From an uncultured Pelagibacteraceae bacterium (GTDB lineage: Bacteria; Pseudomonadota; Alphaproteobacteria; Pelagibacterales; Pelagibacteraceae): a stretch of DNA of 41,311 bases. The first letter of the stretch is position 1. The number at the start of each line of letters is the position of its first letter. Shown here one piece after another: positions 7,109 through 15,685 of this stretch. Location: the NCBI GenBank assembly GCA_902520645.1, contig CABYOP010000006.1:1-41311 (forward strand), written 5' to 3'. The notes under the pieces are model-generated. The model was not told the DNA's origin, did no database searches, and saw only the letters and a list, made by a program, of their open reading frames with translations. Made by a program: the position numbers and the translations under genes.

Positions 7109-7570
7109 ATGAATAACAAAAGAAATTTCATAAAAATTGCAAGTCTATCGTTTTTGTCATTACTTTTAGCCCCTTACAAATTTGCTTTTTCGGAAATTAA
7201 AAAAATTATCAACAAAAATTTAACCAAAAAGCAAAAAGAAATCATGTTTAATGAAGGAACAGAAAGAGCTTTTACAAGTAAATTACTTAATGAGAAAAGA
7301 AAAGGATTTTACCATTGTGCTAATTGTGGAGCCAAATTATTTTCTTCTGATGCAAAATTTAATAGTGGAACTGGCTGGCCATCTTTTAGTGAGGCATTAC
7401 CAGGTGCTTTTAAAACTAAAATAGATTATTCTTTTGGTATGAGAAGAATGGAATATCATTGTGCAAATTGTGGTGCTCATCATGGACATGTTTTTCTCGA
7501 TGGCCCAACTGCTACTGGAAAAAGATTTTGTAATAATGGTTTGTGCCTGTTGTTTGTCCCTGAAACTTAA
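7109..7570 (+). CDS. msrB: Secreted peptide-methionine (R)-S-oxide reductase
   Basis: A 153-residue MsrB with an N-terminal export signal (KRNFIKIASLSFLSLLLAPYKFAF), so it should work in the periplasm or be membrane-tethered, repairing Met-R-sulfoxide. The zinc site is complete (Cys70/Cys73 and Cys118/Cys121, both CANC). The catalytic Cys141 lies in GKRFCNN. The tail NNGLCLLFVPE carries an extra cysteine (Cys146) near the active site. The KR pair looks Tat-like but is not a twin arginine. The stop interlocks with that of the convergent HAD-like gene in TTAA. Confidence 0.92.
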   Translation: MNNKRNFIKIASLSFLSLLLAPYKFAFSEIKKIINKNLTKKQKEIMFNEGTERAFTSKLLNEKRKGFYHCANCGAKLFSSDAKFNSGTGWPSFSEALPGAFKTKIDYSFGMRRMEYHCANCGAHHGHVFLDGPTATGKRFCNNGLCLLFVPET

Positions 7571-8229
7571 AATTTAAATATATTTTTATTTATTTTACTT
7601 ATTTCTTTAAAGGCACCATTAAATTTTTTAGACCTGTGAAATTTTCCAGGAAAAATAAAACATTTCAATTTAGCTTTTATTGCAGAATTAAGACTTTCCT
7701 GCGTATCCTCTATTGCAATACATGCGTTGGGACTTAGTCTAAGTTTTTTTAAAGCTAATTTGTATATTTCAGCAGATGGTTTAGATTTTTTAACTAATGT
7801 TGAATTACCAATAAAGTTAAAATCTCTTTTATTTAAATTTTCTCTTAAGCAAAAAAAAATAGAGTTAATATTATCAAGAGTTGTAGAAGTAACTAAAGCT
7901 AGTTTAATTTGATTTTTTTTACTGTACTTTATTATTTCCTTAACACCAGGTCTTAATTTAAGTTTATTTTTTTTTAGATAGCGATTAAATATTTTTGTTT
8001 TTAATTTTCTTATATTTTTAGAATTAACATTGCTTTTAGTCTGTTTTGCATATCTCAATATTCTTTCTTCACCCCCAGATTTATTGAGTAAATTTTTGTA
8101 AATTTCCTTTGTCCAATTCCATTTAAGACCTGCAATTTTAAATGCACTATTAAATGATTTTCTTTGAATTTCTGAGGTTTCAACAATTGTTCCAATTGAT
8201 CCAAATAATAGAGCTTTGTATTTTATCAA
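7567..8229 (-). CDS. HAD-superfamily (CbbY-like) protein lacking the catalytic aspartates
   Basis: A 220-residue protein with the CbbY-like HAD layout: N-terminal strand, helical cap, Rossmann core. Motif II (ALVTSTT, residues 111-117), motif III (Lys150 in KSKPSAEIY) and motif IV (IAIEDTQES, Glu174-Asp175) are present. Motif I, normally DxDGT, reads FGSIGT: the nucleophile position is Gly10 and the acid/base position is Ile12. Classical phosphatase chemistry is therefore not expected. The start is TTG at 8229, which overlaps the TGA of the upstream permease (TTGA). It is the last gene of the minus-strand ABC/MetE/cupin operon. It could be a binding or regulatory protein. Confidence 0.82.
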   Translation of the reverse strand: MIKYKALLFGSIGTIVETSEIQRKSFNSAFKIAGLKWNWTKEIYKNLLNKSGGEERILRYAKQTKSNVNSKNIRKLKTKIFNRYLKKNKLKLRPGVKEIIKYSKKNQIKLALVTSTTLDNINSIFFCLRENLNKRDFNFIGNSTLVKKSKPSAEIYKLALKKLRLSPNACIAIEDTQESLNSAIKAKLKCFIFPGKFHRSKKFNGAFKEISKINKNIFKF

Positions 8230-9107
8230 CCTTTGATAGCTCCAGCTGTTAGACCACTAATAATTTGCCGTTGAAAAAACATTACTAATATAAAAAGAGG
8301 AGCTGTAGCTGATACAACGGATGATACGGCCCACATTAAGTTTCCTTCATGTTGATTAGTTCCAAGATAACTTTGTATTTTTGGAACCATTGTGTGATTT
8401 TCTTGATTTAACAATAACGCAGTCACTGTAAAATCATTATAAGCTAACATTAAACTAAACAATCCTGCAGTTATCACACCTGGCCACATAACAGGCATTA
8501 TAATATGTCTAAATGTTTGAAAATATGAACAACCGTCTATCAATGCACTTTCATCAAGTTCCTTAGGAACAGTTTTAAAAAATGAATACAGCAGCCATAA
8601 TGTAAATGGTTGATTAATAGCTACCAGTACCACAATCGTTGTTGGTAAAATTCCCCAAATTTGTAATTGAAAAAATGGAAATAAATATCCAGAAACCAGA
8701 GTTATGTGAGGCATTGCTCTAAAAATTAGGGCAATTATTAATAACCAAAATGCATAATTTTTTGTAGATCTTGACAATGCATATGCACCTAAAGTTCCAA
8801 GAAATAATGATATTGAGACTACACTTATCGTTACTATTACTGTGTTTCTAGATGCTTTCCAAAATTCTCCCTCAAACCAAGCACCACTATATGCTTCGGT
8901 TGTAAACTTTGCTCCAGTTTCGATAAATGTATTAAAAGCTGTTATTGCGTACCACCAATCTGCTCTCGAAAAAAAATCTGCTCTTACTTTAAAAGATCCC
9001 CAAAAAGTCCAGATAAATGGAAAACATGCAATAAGCAACCAAATCACAATAAAAATTGTGTTAGAGGTTTTTAAACTGTTTGATTTTTTATCTAGTCCGT
9101 AATCCAT
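8226..9107 (-). CDS. Carbohydrate-type ABC transporter permease (MalG/UgpE-like)
   Basis: A 293-residue inner-membrane permease with six predicted helices. The EAA loop that contacts the ATPase reads ELDESALIDGCSYFQTFRH. The C-terminus ends in FFQRQIISGLTAGAIKG, the usual MalG-type tail. It pairs with the upstream MalF-like permease (2 bp apart) and is coupled to the HAD-like gene. The substrate is unknown; the operon's enzymes do not look like ordinary sugar catabolism. Confidence 0.92.
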   Translation of the reverse strand: MDYGLDKKSNSLKTSNTIFIVIWLLIACFPFIWTFWGSFKVRADFFSRADWWYAITAFNTFIETGAKFTTEAYSGAWFEGEFWKASRNTVIVTISVVSISLFLGTLGAYALSRSTKNYAFWLLIIALIFRAMPHITLVSGYLFPFFQLQIWGILPTTIVVLVAINQPFTLWLLYSFFKTVPKELDESALIDGCSYFQTFRHIIMPVMWPGVITAGLFSLMLAYNDFTVTALLLNQENHTMVPKIQSYLGTNQHEGNLMWAVSSVVSATAPLFILVMFFQRQIISGLTAGAIKG

Positions 9108-9109
9108 TG

Positions 9110-10138
9110 TTATCTATTAGTTTTAAATTCTCTCCAGGTTCTAATTAATACAGGAGCAAGAATTATTGAAATTCCAACTATTGTCATGATTGAGGTCGCT
9201 GCTGCAGAACCAAATAATATTACTTCCTCGTTTACTAAATTGTCATAAATTAACCAAGATAAAGATTGAGCACTTCCCTCGGCACTAAAACCAATTATTG
9301 GTTCAAATACTCTAAAATTATCCATCAAAGAAATTAATGCTACAAAAGTAACCACAGGATATATGTGAGGCAAAACAATATGCTTAACTCTTTGAAACCT
9401 TGAGGCACCATCTATGATTGATGCTTCTAAAGGCTCCTGAGGCACTGTTTGAAGAGCAGCATAAAAAACAACAAATGCAAAAGGAGAATGATGCCAAATT
9501 CCATAGATAATAATTGTAATCCACATCAATGTCTTCGAAGATTTTAAAGATAAATAAGGGTCATTCATTAACATTTGTAAGTTAGCTCCGATAATTCCCT
9601 CTGCATCTATCATCCAAAATAAAACTAATGAACCAACTAAAGGAGTTACAATCATTGGTAAAATTGTTCCAAAAATTAGAGGCCCTCTTATTTTTCTAGA
9701 AATTGCATTTAAACTTAATGCAATTATAAATCCTAAAAGTAGAACACACGGAGTGACAAATACACAATAAGTAAGTGTAAAAACTAAAGCTTTATAAAAT
9801 GGAAGATTACCAACTTTGTTTATGAAGTCTCCAATTGATTTACTTTCATCCCAAAACTCTGATACTTGATCTACAGCAAGGTGATTTCTATCTATATAAG
9901 TACCAAACCCGTTAAATTTTCCTAGAGGTTTTTCATCTCTAACCTTAGAGGTTGCCTCCTGATCAACAACTACTGAAACTTTGCATCCAAATGGATCACA
10001 TTTTTTAACTTCAACTAGTATTTGATCGTGCTGAGCATAAAAGGACTGAACACCTGTCGAAATAATAGGTAACCCAATGAACAAAATCATTGCTAAACCA
10101 GCTGGTAAAAAAAACCAGAAAAAACTTCTATTTGGCAT
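9110..10138 (-). CDS. Carbohydrate-type ABC transporter permease (MalF/UgpA-like) with periplasmic insert
   Basis: A 342-residue permease. After the first helix (about 8-30) there is a periplasmic segment of about 85 residues (31-115) containing a CDPFGC cysteine pair (Cys47, Cys52), then the five core helices. The EAA loop is EPLEASIIDGASRFQRVKH. UgpA-type permeases are usually shorter by roughly this segment, although MalF has its own periplasmic insert; here it may contact the binding protein. Between this gene and the binding-protein gene lies a GC-rich stem-loop. Confidence 0.9.
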   Translation of the reverse strand: MPNRSFFWFFLPAGLAMILFIGLPIISTGVQSFYAQHDQILVEVKKCDPFGCKVSVVVDQEATSKVRDEKPLGKFNGFGTYIDRNHLAVDQVSEFWDESKSIGDFINKVGNLPFYKALVFTLTYCVFVTPCVLLLGFIIALSLNAISRKIRGPLIFGTILPMIVTPLVGSLVLFWMIDAEGIIGANLQMLMNDPYLSLKSSKTLMWITIIIYGIWHHSPFAFVVFYAALQTVPQEPLEASIIDGASRFQRVKHIVLPHIYPVVTFVALISLMDNFRVFEPIIGFSAEGSAQSLSWLIYDNLVNEEVILFGSAAATSIMTIVGISIILAPVLIRTWREFKTNR

Positions 10139-10151
10139 TAGATGTTTATTT

Positions 10152-10175
10152 AGTGGGGGTAATTAAACCCCCACT
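10152..10175 (-). promoter_or_regulatory. Intercistronic stem-loop after binding-protein gene
   Basis: A perfect 9-bp inverted repeat (AGTGGGGGT, 10152-10160, with ACCCCCACT, 10167-10175) and a 6-base loop. On the minus strand it lies 14 bases past the binding-protein stop and 13 before the permease start. No U-run follows, so it is more likely an mRNA-stabilising or processing element than a terminator. Confidence 0.65.
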
Positions 10176-10189
10176 TAAAAATTTAGATT

Positions 10190-11410
10190 TTATAGAAATC
10201 CTTGTTCTTTTGCTTTAGTCATGTAAGCAGCTTCAACATCTTTTAAAGCTTGCTCTGCTGACTCGTTTCCTTGCAAAAATTCAACAATTTCACTTCCAAG
10301 AGCACCATGCATCAAACCCATTTGAGGTAACATTGGGTATGGTTTTGCTCCCATTTTAACTGCTTCGATAACTCCAACAGATTTTGGACCAGGTACAAAA
10401 CCTTCAACTAACCAAACTGCTTGATCAGCAGCTTTTGCAACCATCTCTTTAGAAGATGCTGCATGAGCCATTGCTCTAAAAGAAGCTTCAGCATCTGCAT
10501 CAGATCTATTTTTAGCTAGCGTAAATCCATCCCACCATAATGTTGCTGCAGGTATATTTCCTCCACCAACAGTTGCTGGTGCAACTAATTTTGTAGCGGC
10601 AGTTATTTTTGCATCACCATCATCATCTAATAAAGTTCCAGATCTTGAAGCCCACAATGTCATTATGGCTACATTTCCAGCTTCCCATTCAACTTTAATA
10701 GCCTCACTATCATGAGTTAAATGGTCAGGGTTACTTAGGTCTGCTAATTGTTTTAACATATTAAGTGTTGCTATACCTTTAGCGTTATTAATATTTGGTT
10801 TTGCAGACCCAGCTTTGAAAAATTCACCACCATGACCAATATACATGTTTACAAATTCCTCAGCTAAATTCCAACCTGCTTTATAAGCTGCAGCATAAGG
10901 ATATTTCATTTTTCCAGCTGCTCTAATTTTCTCGGACGCCGCAACAACTTCCTCATAAGTTTTAGGAATAGCGATGCCATTTTCTTTTAAAACATCTGTT
11001 CTTACATATAAATGTTGAGTGTTAGCCATAAATGCTACAGCCATAACTTTTCCATCAATAGTTATCAATTGAGAATCTTGAATCCCTTTTCCATATTTTT
11101 TAACTAGATCATTCATTGGTCTAATTAAGTCTGCATTCATCAATGGAACTATCGAACTATTTGCTGCAACTCTCACAGAAAATTCCGAAGGATTTGCTGT
11201 TAAAGCTGGCACAGCAATTTTGTTATGTTCTGCTGAATGTGTCACTTTAAAGTCAGCTTTCCCTTTACATTCACTTGCAGTCTCAACAAGAGTTCTTAAT
11301 GCAGGAAAATCATTAGCTAAAATATTTATTGAACCTGATTTTATATTACAGTCTGCATTGGCGTAAGTACCAAAAAGTAAAAACGTTAATGCAATTAATA
11401 TTCTTTTCAT
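10190..11410 (-). CDS. ABC transporter substrate-binding protein, family 1 (carbohydrate type)
   Basis: A 406-residue periplasmic binding protein with a signal peptide (KRILIALTFLLFGTYANA, cleaved before Asp20). The body has typical family-1 features: VMAVAFMANTQHLYVRTDVL, the helix pair of IPKTYEEVVAASEKIRA, WEAGNVAIMTLWASRSG and WWDGFTLAKN. The ligand cannot be read from the sequence; the downstream permeases and the MalK-type ATPase at 15685-16740 are the evident partners. A 102-bp gap separates it from the MetE-like gene upstream, room for its own promoter. It is the most likely highly expressed gene of the locus. Confidence 0.92.
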   Translation of the reverse strand: MKRILIALTFLLFGTYANADCNIKSGSINILANDFPALRTLVETASECKGKADFKVTHSAEHNKIAVPALTANPSEFSVRVAANSSIVPLMNADLIRPMNDLVKKYGKGIQDSQLITIDGKVMAVAFMANTQHLYVRTDVLKENGIAIPKTYEEVVAASEKIRAAGKMKYPYAAAYKAGWNLAEEFVNMYIGHGGEFFKAGSAKPNINNAKGIATLNMLKQLADLSNPDHLTHDSEAIKVEWEAGNVAIMTLWASRSGTLLDDDGDAKITAATKLVAPATVGGGNIPAATLWWDGFTLAKNRSDADAEASFRAMAHAASSKEMVAKAADQAVWLVEGFVPGPKSVGVIEAVKMGAKPYPMLPQMGLMHGALGSEIVEFLQGNESAEQALKDVEAAYMTKAKEQGFL

Positions 11411-11512
11411 ATTTATTACCTTTCTTTAAATTTAGATTAAACTCTATCAAATACTATTATGTATTTTATTAGGACATTTTGTCGTTTTTTTTAACAGTTG
11501 GAAAGTAAAAAA

Positions 11513-12640
11513 TTAGAGCACTTTATTTGCAAGTTCTGTTCCTAACACAAGAGACTCTAATTTTTTATAAACTATGTTTTCATCAACATTTCCAAAACCT
11601 GCAAAAGTGCTGAAACCACAGTCAGTTCCAGCCATTAATTGACTCTTATCAATCACTTTTGAAAATTGAATTAGTCTATTTTTTACAACTTCAGGATGTT
11701 CTACAAAATTTGTTGTGGAGTCTATAACTCCTGGGGCTATAATTTTATCTTGAGGTAACTTTATCCCCTCAAACGCTTGCCACTCATGTGAGTGTCTTGG
11801 ATTAGAAGACTCTAGTAAATATGTTCCAACATTTGCTTTTAATATTAATGGCAATATTTTTTCCAAAGAAATATCATGTGAGTGTGGACCTTCGTAGTTA
11901 CCCCAACAAATATGCATTCTAATATTTGATTGAGGAATATTTTCTATAGACTGATTAAGGAATTCTATTTGTTTTTCTGCTCTTTTTAAAAAATCTTCTT
12001 CAGACAAATCTTTAAAAGTCATATGTCTTGCTAATGCAAGATCGGGACAATCTAATTGTAAATATATTCCATCTGAAACAATTTCTTCATACTCTAACTT
12101 CATTAGGTTAGATAAAGCATTTAAATATTCATCATCATTTTTATAAAATTTGTTTGGTAGAAATGCAGAAATTACACCTGGAGATGCAGCATTCATAAAA
12201 GCTTTATTATGACTATTTTCTTTAAGAGCTTCTTTAAAATTATTGATATCTTTTGACAAAGACAAGGTATCTTTAATTTTTAATTCACGAGTACAACAAG
12301 GCCTTGTATAAGTTGGTGTTCCACCTGTTCTTGCAATTCGTTCTTTAAATGTTGGAAAATCATCAAGATCTTTAGGTGCTTTCCTATCACTTTCCCCTGA
12401 AAATCCGTCTATTCTGTCTTTGACGTAAGTTGCATAACTTATTTTAGACATCTCTCCATCACTTATAAAATCAATACCAAGATCAATTTGTTTCTTAACA
12501 ATTCTTTTCACATCTTTTTTGACTACCGAGTCAAAATTTACTAAATCAATTTTTTCTTTTTTGTCTTTTTTAAATAGAAGATCAGATAATTCATTTGATC
12601 TAGGTAAACTTCCAACATGTGTAGTGTTAATCTTCTGCAT
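11513..12640 (-). CDS. Stand-alone MetE C-terminal-domain methyltransferase (core-MetE-like)
   Basis: A 375-residue (beta/alpha)8 protein of the cobalamin-independent methionine synthase C-terminal family; it lacks the N-terminal barrel of full MetE (about 750 residues). THVGSLPRS opens the barrel. The zinc site is complete: His243 and Cys245 (MHICWGN), Glu277 (LLESSN) and Cys341 (GTDCGFSTF). Methyl transfer to or from a thiol is therefore chemically plausible; the methyl donor is unknown. An ATG at 12640, two bases past the upstream TAA (12644-12642), is preferred over a GTG at 12652 because family proteins start at this point. It lies in the ABC/cupin/SnoaL operon, which suggests a catabolic role rather than methionine synthesis. 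Confidence 0.85.
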   Translation of the reverse strand: MQKINTTHVGSLPRSNELSDLLFKKDKKEKIDLVNFDSVVKKDVKRIVKKQIDLGIDFISDGEMSKISYATYVKDRIDGFSGESDRKAPKDLDDFPTFKERIARTGGTPTYTRPCCTRELKIKDTLSLSKDINNFKEALKENSHNKAFMNAASPGVISAFLPNKFYKNDDEYLNALSNLMKLEYEEIVSDGIYLQLDCPDLALARHMTFKDLSEEDFLKRAEKQIEFLNQSIENIPQSNIRMHICWGNYEGPHSHDISLEKILPLILKANVGTYLLESSNPRHSHEWQAFEGIKLPQDKIIAPGVIDSTTNFVEHPEVVKNRLIQFSKVIDKSQLMAGTDCGFSTFAGFGNVDENIVYKKLESLVLGTELANKVL

Positions 12641-12641
12641 T

Positions 12642-13613
12642 TTAATTACCACTCATTAAAATTTGTTTCCAAATTGCAACTTCATCAAAAAGAACCCATT
12701 CTCTTATTACTCCATCTTGATTTAACTCCACATGATTTATTCCCATAAAAAATAATTTTGAATTTGTTTTTTTTCCATAATCTTCACTATCTTTATAATG
12801 TTCACCCTCTAAAAACCATCTAATCGAAGCTCTAGGGTTTTTATTAGGTTCATCAAGATATCCAATATGTTCTATAGTGAATTTAGTATCAGCAAGAATT
12901 TCTTTTAATGAGTTCCATAATTTAGCTACATCCTCTCTACCATGACCTATTTTATTGCCTGGCCAGTAAATAGTTGAGGCTCTATTGTAATCTTGAAAAT
13001 TATATCCTTCACTAAAAACTTTATTTAATATCTTAGAATATCTTTCACCCGCAGAATTTATTTTTACCTCATCAGGTTGATAATTTGATGGCTTGATATC
13101 ATTTTTATCAAACAGTTTATTAGCTTTTTCTAATCCACCCTCATTATCAATCATAATTTGAGCAAATTCTTTTGGTGTGTAACCTATTTGTCTTACCATT
13201 GCTCCTTGATCCCTCACTATCCACTCATCGTAAACTTGATTATCTTTACATGCGCAGTCTGCTATCACTCTATAATAAATATCTTTACCAGTAGGTTTGC
13301 CATAAAAGCCATCTCCCAAGTGTGTTCCTTTACTTAAAATTCTGTGTGAAGAATGATATCCGTTATCATCATTACCATTCCAAATAACATCTTCACCCAT
13401 CAATTGTCTATTCGGGAATTCTCTTAAAGTATTATAGGTTGCTTCTATGACAGGCTTGTTGCCATAAGTAATTCCAAAAGGAGATCTGACAGGGATATCC
13501 TCTGTATAAAATTCACCAATAGAGTCGACATCTTTTGCTTCCCATATCTGCTTAGTAATTTTCAAAATATAATCTGGAAAATTTTTATATTTTTTATTAA
13601 AACCTTTCATCAA
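12642..13613 (-). CDS. Tandem SnoaL-like (NTF2-like) protein
   Basis: A 323-residue cytoplasmic protein with two SnoaL-like domains, about residues 10-150 (EFYTEDIPVRSPFG to GKDIYYRVIADC) and 170-320 (RASTIYWPGNKIGHGREDV to HVELNQDGVIREWVLFDE). The repeated aromatic/acidic strands and the FG..YGNKPVIEA style loop are typical. SnoaL relatives catalyse aldol-type ring closures or act as lyases and hydratases, so the reaction is open. It overlaps the cupin gene (ATGA type, 13610-13613). A second two-domain protein of similar type is encoded divergently at 14597. Confidence 0.82.
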   Translation of the reverse strand: MMKGFNKKYKNFPDYILKITKQIWEAKDVDSIGEFYTEDIPVRSPFGITYGNKPVIEATYNTLREFPNRQLMGEDVIWNGNDDNGYHSSHRILSKGTHLGDGFYGKPTGKDIYYRVIADCACKDNQVYDEWIVRDQGAMVRQIGYTPKEFAQIMIDNEGGLEKANKLFDKNDIKPSNYQPDEVKINSAGERYSKILNKVFSEGYNFQDYNRASTIYWPGNKIGHGREDVAKLWNSLKEILADTKFTIEHIGYLDEPNKNPRASIRWFLEGEHYKDSEDYGKKTNSKLFFMGINHVELNQDGVIREWVLFDEVAIWKQILMSGN

Positions 13614-14554
13614 GCTTTGCTAACACAATTTAAAAAACAGTCCTCATTATTATTAACTGAAATACTAATCTTTTTATTTAAAGGAATTGAGAAAGTATCT
13701 CTTGAATAAATATTAAATACTTCATTTTCAATTTTGATTTCCCAATTTCCTTTTTGAGAAAATAAAACAGTTGGTTTATCAAAAATTAAATTCTCAATTA
13801 AACCTTTTTTAGTTTTTAAAATACTCAAATTAAAACCTGTATTGTGACCAACCAAAGGCTTGTAAGTTTTATTTGAAAAATTATTTCCTAAAATCTGAAT
13901 TAATTTAATTTTGTTATTTAGATCAATCTCAAGATTAGCCTGATTTTTAGATCTAAAAACGAATTTCTCAATTTCATTTATTTCATAATTGTCAAAATTT
14001 TTAAGTATTTTATTTGTTATAGGTTCTAGTAGTTTTCTATTTGGAGGCACTTCATTCTGCTTTAAATCAATTAATGAATTATCATCCAATAAAGCTAAAC
14101 CCGTTTCTTTTGCTTTAATCAAAACATTTGGAACCCATGTTATTATTCCAGGATCATCTTTCCCTAATACAACAAACATTAAACCCTCTTTCTCGCCAGC
14201 ATTTTCAAAACCTCTAAACATATTAGTTGGCATTGAAATAATGTCACCCTGATTTAAAATCATTTCATTTTTACCATCAGCACCCCAATAAAATCTCCAG
14301 GTACCAGAATAAATTAAAAATACTTCAGCAGTTGTGTGGCTGTGTAATCCAGAACCATTTTTTGGATTAGCACTAACAGCTCCAAGGTTATATCCATGAG
14401 GTTTTGAAATCTTAATTGACTGTTGGCTATCTTCTGCGACACCTGGACCTACAATTGAATAATTTTTTCTTTCCTTATGACCTTCCATTCGCCCTTCAAC
14501 AAAAGGTAAGGTGCTAGGTGTAAGCTCATTAAATCTTGCAATTCTTTCAACCAT
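13610..14554 (-). CDS. Cupin-domain protein, first gene of minus-strand locus
   Basis: A 314-residue protein. Its N-terminal cupin has the first motif GSGLHSHTTAEVFLIYSGTW with His71, His73 and Glu77 as metal ligands. The second motif, G(X5)PxG(X2)H(X3)N, reads GDIISMPTNMFRGFEN: the glycine is Asn111 and the usual fourth ligand His is Arg114. So the metal site may be three-ligand or altered. A second, degenerate cupin-like stretch occupies residues 215-310. The size and layout resemble two-domain dioxygenase-like cupins. It is divergent from the plus-strand SnoaL gene across a 42-bp gap that must contain both promoters. Confidence 0.8.
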   Translation of the reverse strand: MVERIARFNELTPSTLPFVEGRMEGHKERKNYSIVGPGVAEDSQQSIKISKPHGYNLGAVSANPKNGSGLHSHTTAEVFLIYSGTWRFYWGADGKNEMILNQGDIISMPTNMFRGFENAGEKEGLMFVVLGKDDPGIITWVPNVLIKAKETGLALLDDNSLIDLKQNEVPPNRKLLEPITNKILKNFDNYEINEIEKFVFRSKNQANLEIDLNNKIKLIQILGNNFSNKTYKPLVGHNTGFNLSILKTKKGLIENLIFDKPTVLFSQKGNWEIKIENEVFNIYSRDTFSIPLNKKISISVNNNEDCFLNCVSKA

Positions 14555-14596
14555 AATATTTATTAATCTTTTTTTAAATATTAATCGTTCTTATAT

Positions 14597-15685
14597 ATGA
14601 AAATTGAAAATTTTGACACAGGACTTAAAGGGTTAAAAGAAATAGAGAATATTATTATCACACCTGAGGAAAATTTTAAAAATAAACAAAAAGTAAAAAA
14701 ATATTTAACAGATATAGTTTATTCTGGAAAATCAAAGCTAGATGAAAATTTAAAGAAATATTTTATTAAAGATGTAAAAGTTAATTGTTTTCATCCTATT
14801 AACGAATTTAGTGGTGTTGAAAAATTTAAAGAAAAATATTGGTTACCTTTATTTGAGTCTTTTCCTGACTTAGAAAGAAGGAACCAATTAATTATTGGCG
14901 GAACTTTCAGAGATAAAATACAAGTTGCTACAATTTCAACACTTTCAGGAATTTTTAAAAAGGAATGGCTTGGCATAAAACCTAATAATAAAATGGTTAA
15001 TTTAAGATGTTGTGAAGTACATGAACTTAAAAATGATAAAATAGTAGAATGTCATATTTTAATAGATGTAATAGACCTAATTTTCCAAACAGACGTTTAT
15101 CCAATTAATAAATCAAGAGGGTCAGAGGGAAATTGGTTAAGTCCAATAAATACTGATGGAGTAAATTTTTTTGAACAAGATTTTGAAACCTCAAAATTTA
15201 ATTTAGAGCAAGCACTTACTATGCAAAGAAGTTTAAATATTAAACCAGAACTAATAAGTGATTCAGATGTAGATCTTAAATCAAAACTTATTGACCATCC
15301 ACAGGCAAAATTTTGGCATAATAAGATGATTTGGTATGGACCTAGTGGAATAGGGACTGCAAGATCTTTAGAAGGATTTATTGATAATCATCAACTACCT
15401 TTTAGAAAAACTTTTAAAGAGAGAAATTATTGGAAACTAGGTCATTATTCTGAGTTAGGAGACGGGAAATTTTCTCTTACTGCTGGATGGAACAGTATTC
15501 AAGCTACTTATGGTTCAAATGATTGGTTAGGATATACTCCTAATCATAAAAATGTTACAATGAGAGTAATGGATTTTTATCACCATGATGAAGGAAAAAT
15601 AAGAGAAAACTGGGTTCCAATTGATTTAGCCCATATTCTAAAACAAATTGGTGTTGATATTTTTCAACTAATTAAAAAACAATAA
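14597..15685 (+). CDS. Tandem SnoaL-like (NTF2-like) protein
   Basis: A 362-residue protein with two SnoaL-like domains: about 35-170 (LKKYFIKDVKVNCFHPINEF to CCEVHELKNDKIVECHIL) and 220-350 (NKMIWYGPSGIGTARSLEGF to VTMRVMDFYHHDEGKIRENW). It resembles the ester-cyclase/SnoaL-type paralogue at 12642-13613 in layout, with weak residue similarity. The N-terminus (about 30 residues) is an extra extension. Its TAA overlaps the ATG of the ABC ATPase by one base (TAATG), so the enzyme and transporter subunit are made from one message. The reaction is unknown. Confidence 0.82.
   Translation: MKIENFDTGLKGLKEIENIIITPEENFKNKQKVKKYLTDIVYSGKSKLDENLKKYFIKDVKVNCFHPINEFSGVEKFKEKYWLPLFESFPDLERRNQLIIGGTFRDKIQVATISTLSGIFKKEWLGIKPNNKMVNLRCCEVHELKNDKIVECHILIDVIDLIFQTDVYPINKSRGSEGNWLSPINTDGVNFFEQDFETSKFNLEQALTMQRSLNIKPELISDSDVDLKSKLIDHPQAKFWHNKMIWYGPSGIGTARSLEGFIDNHQLPFRKTFKERNYWKLGHYSELGDGKFSLTAGWNSIQATYGSNDWLGYTPNHKNVTMRVMDFYHHDEGKIRENWVPIDLAHILKQIGVDIFQLIKKQ

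Noticed and set aside
11411..11512. Promoter or terminator ahead of the carbohydrate-type binding-protein gene
   Set aside because: A weak GACA-AAA-TGTC hairpin and a CATAAT box occur on the minus strand, but neither is strong enough to call in this AT-rich gap.
12641..12652. GTG start at 12652 for the MetE-like gene
   Set aside because: It would overlap the upstream gene by 11 bp and add residues absent from the family; ATG at 12640 fits better.
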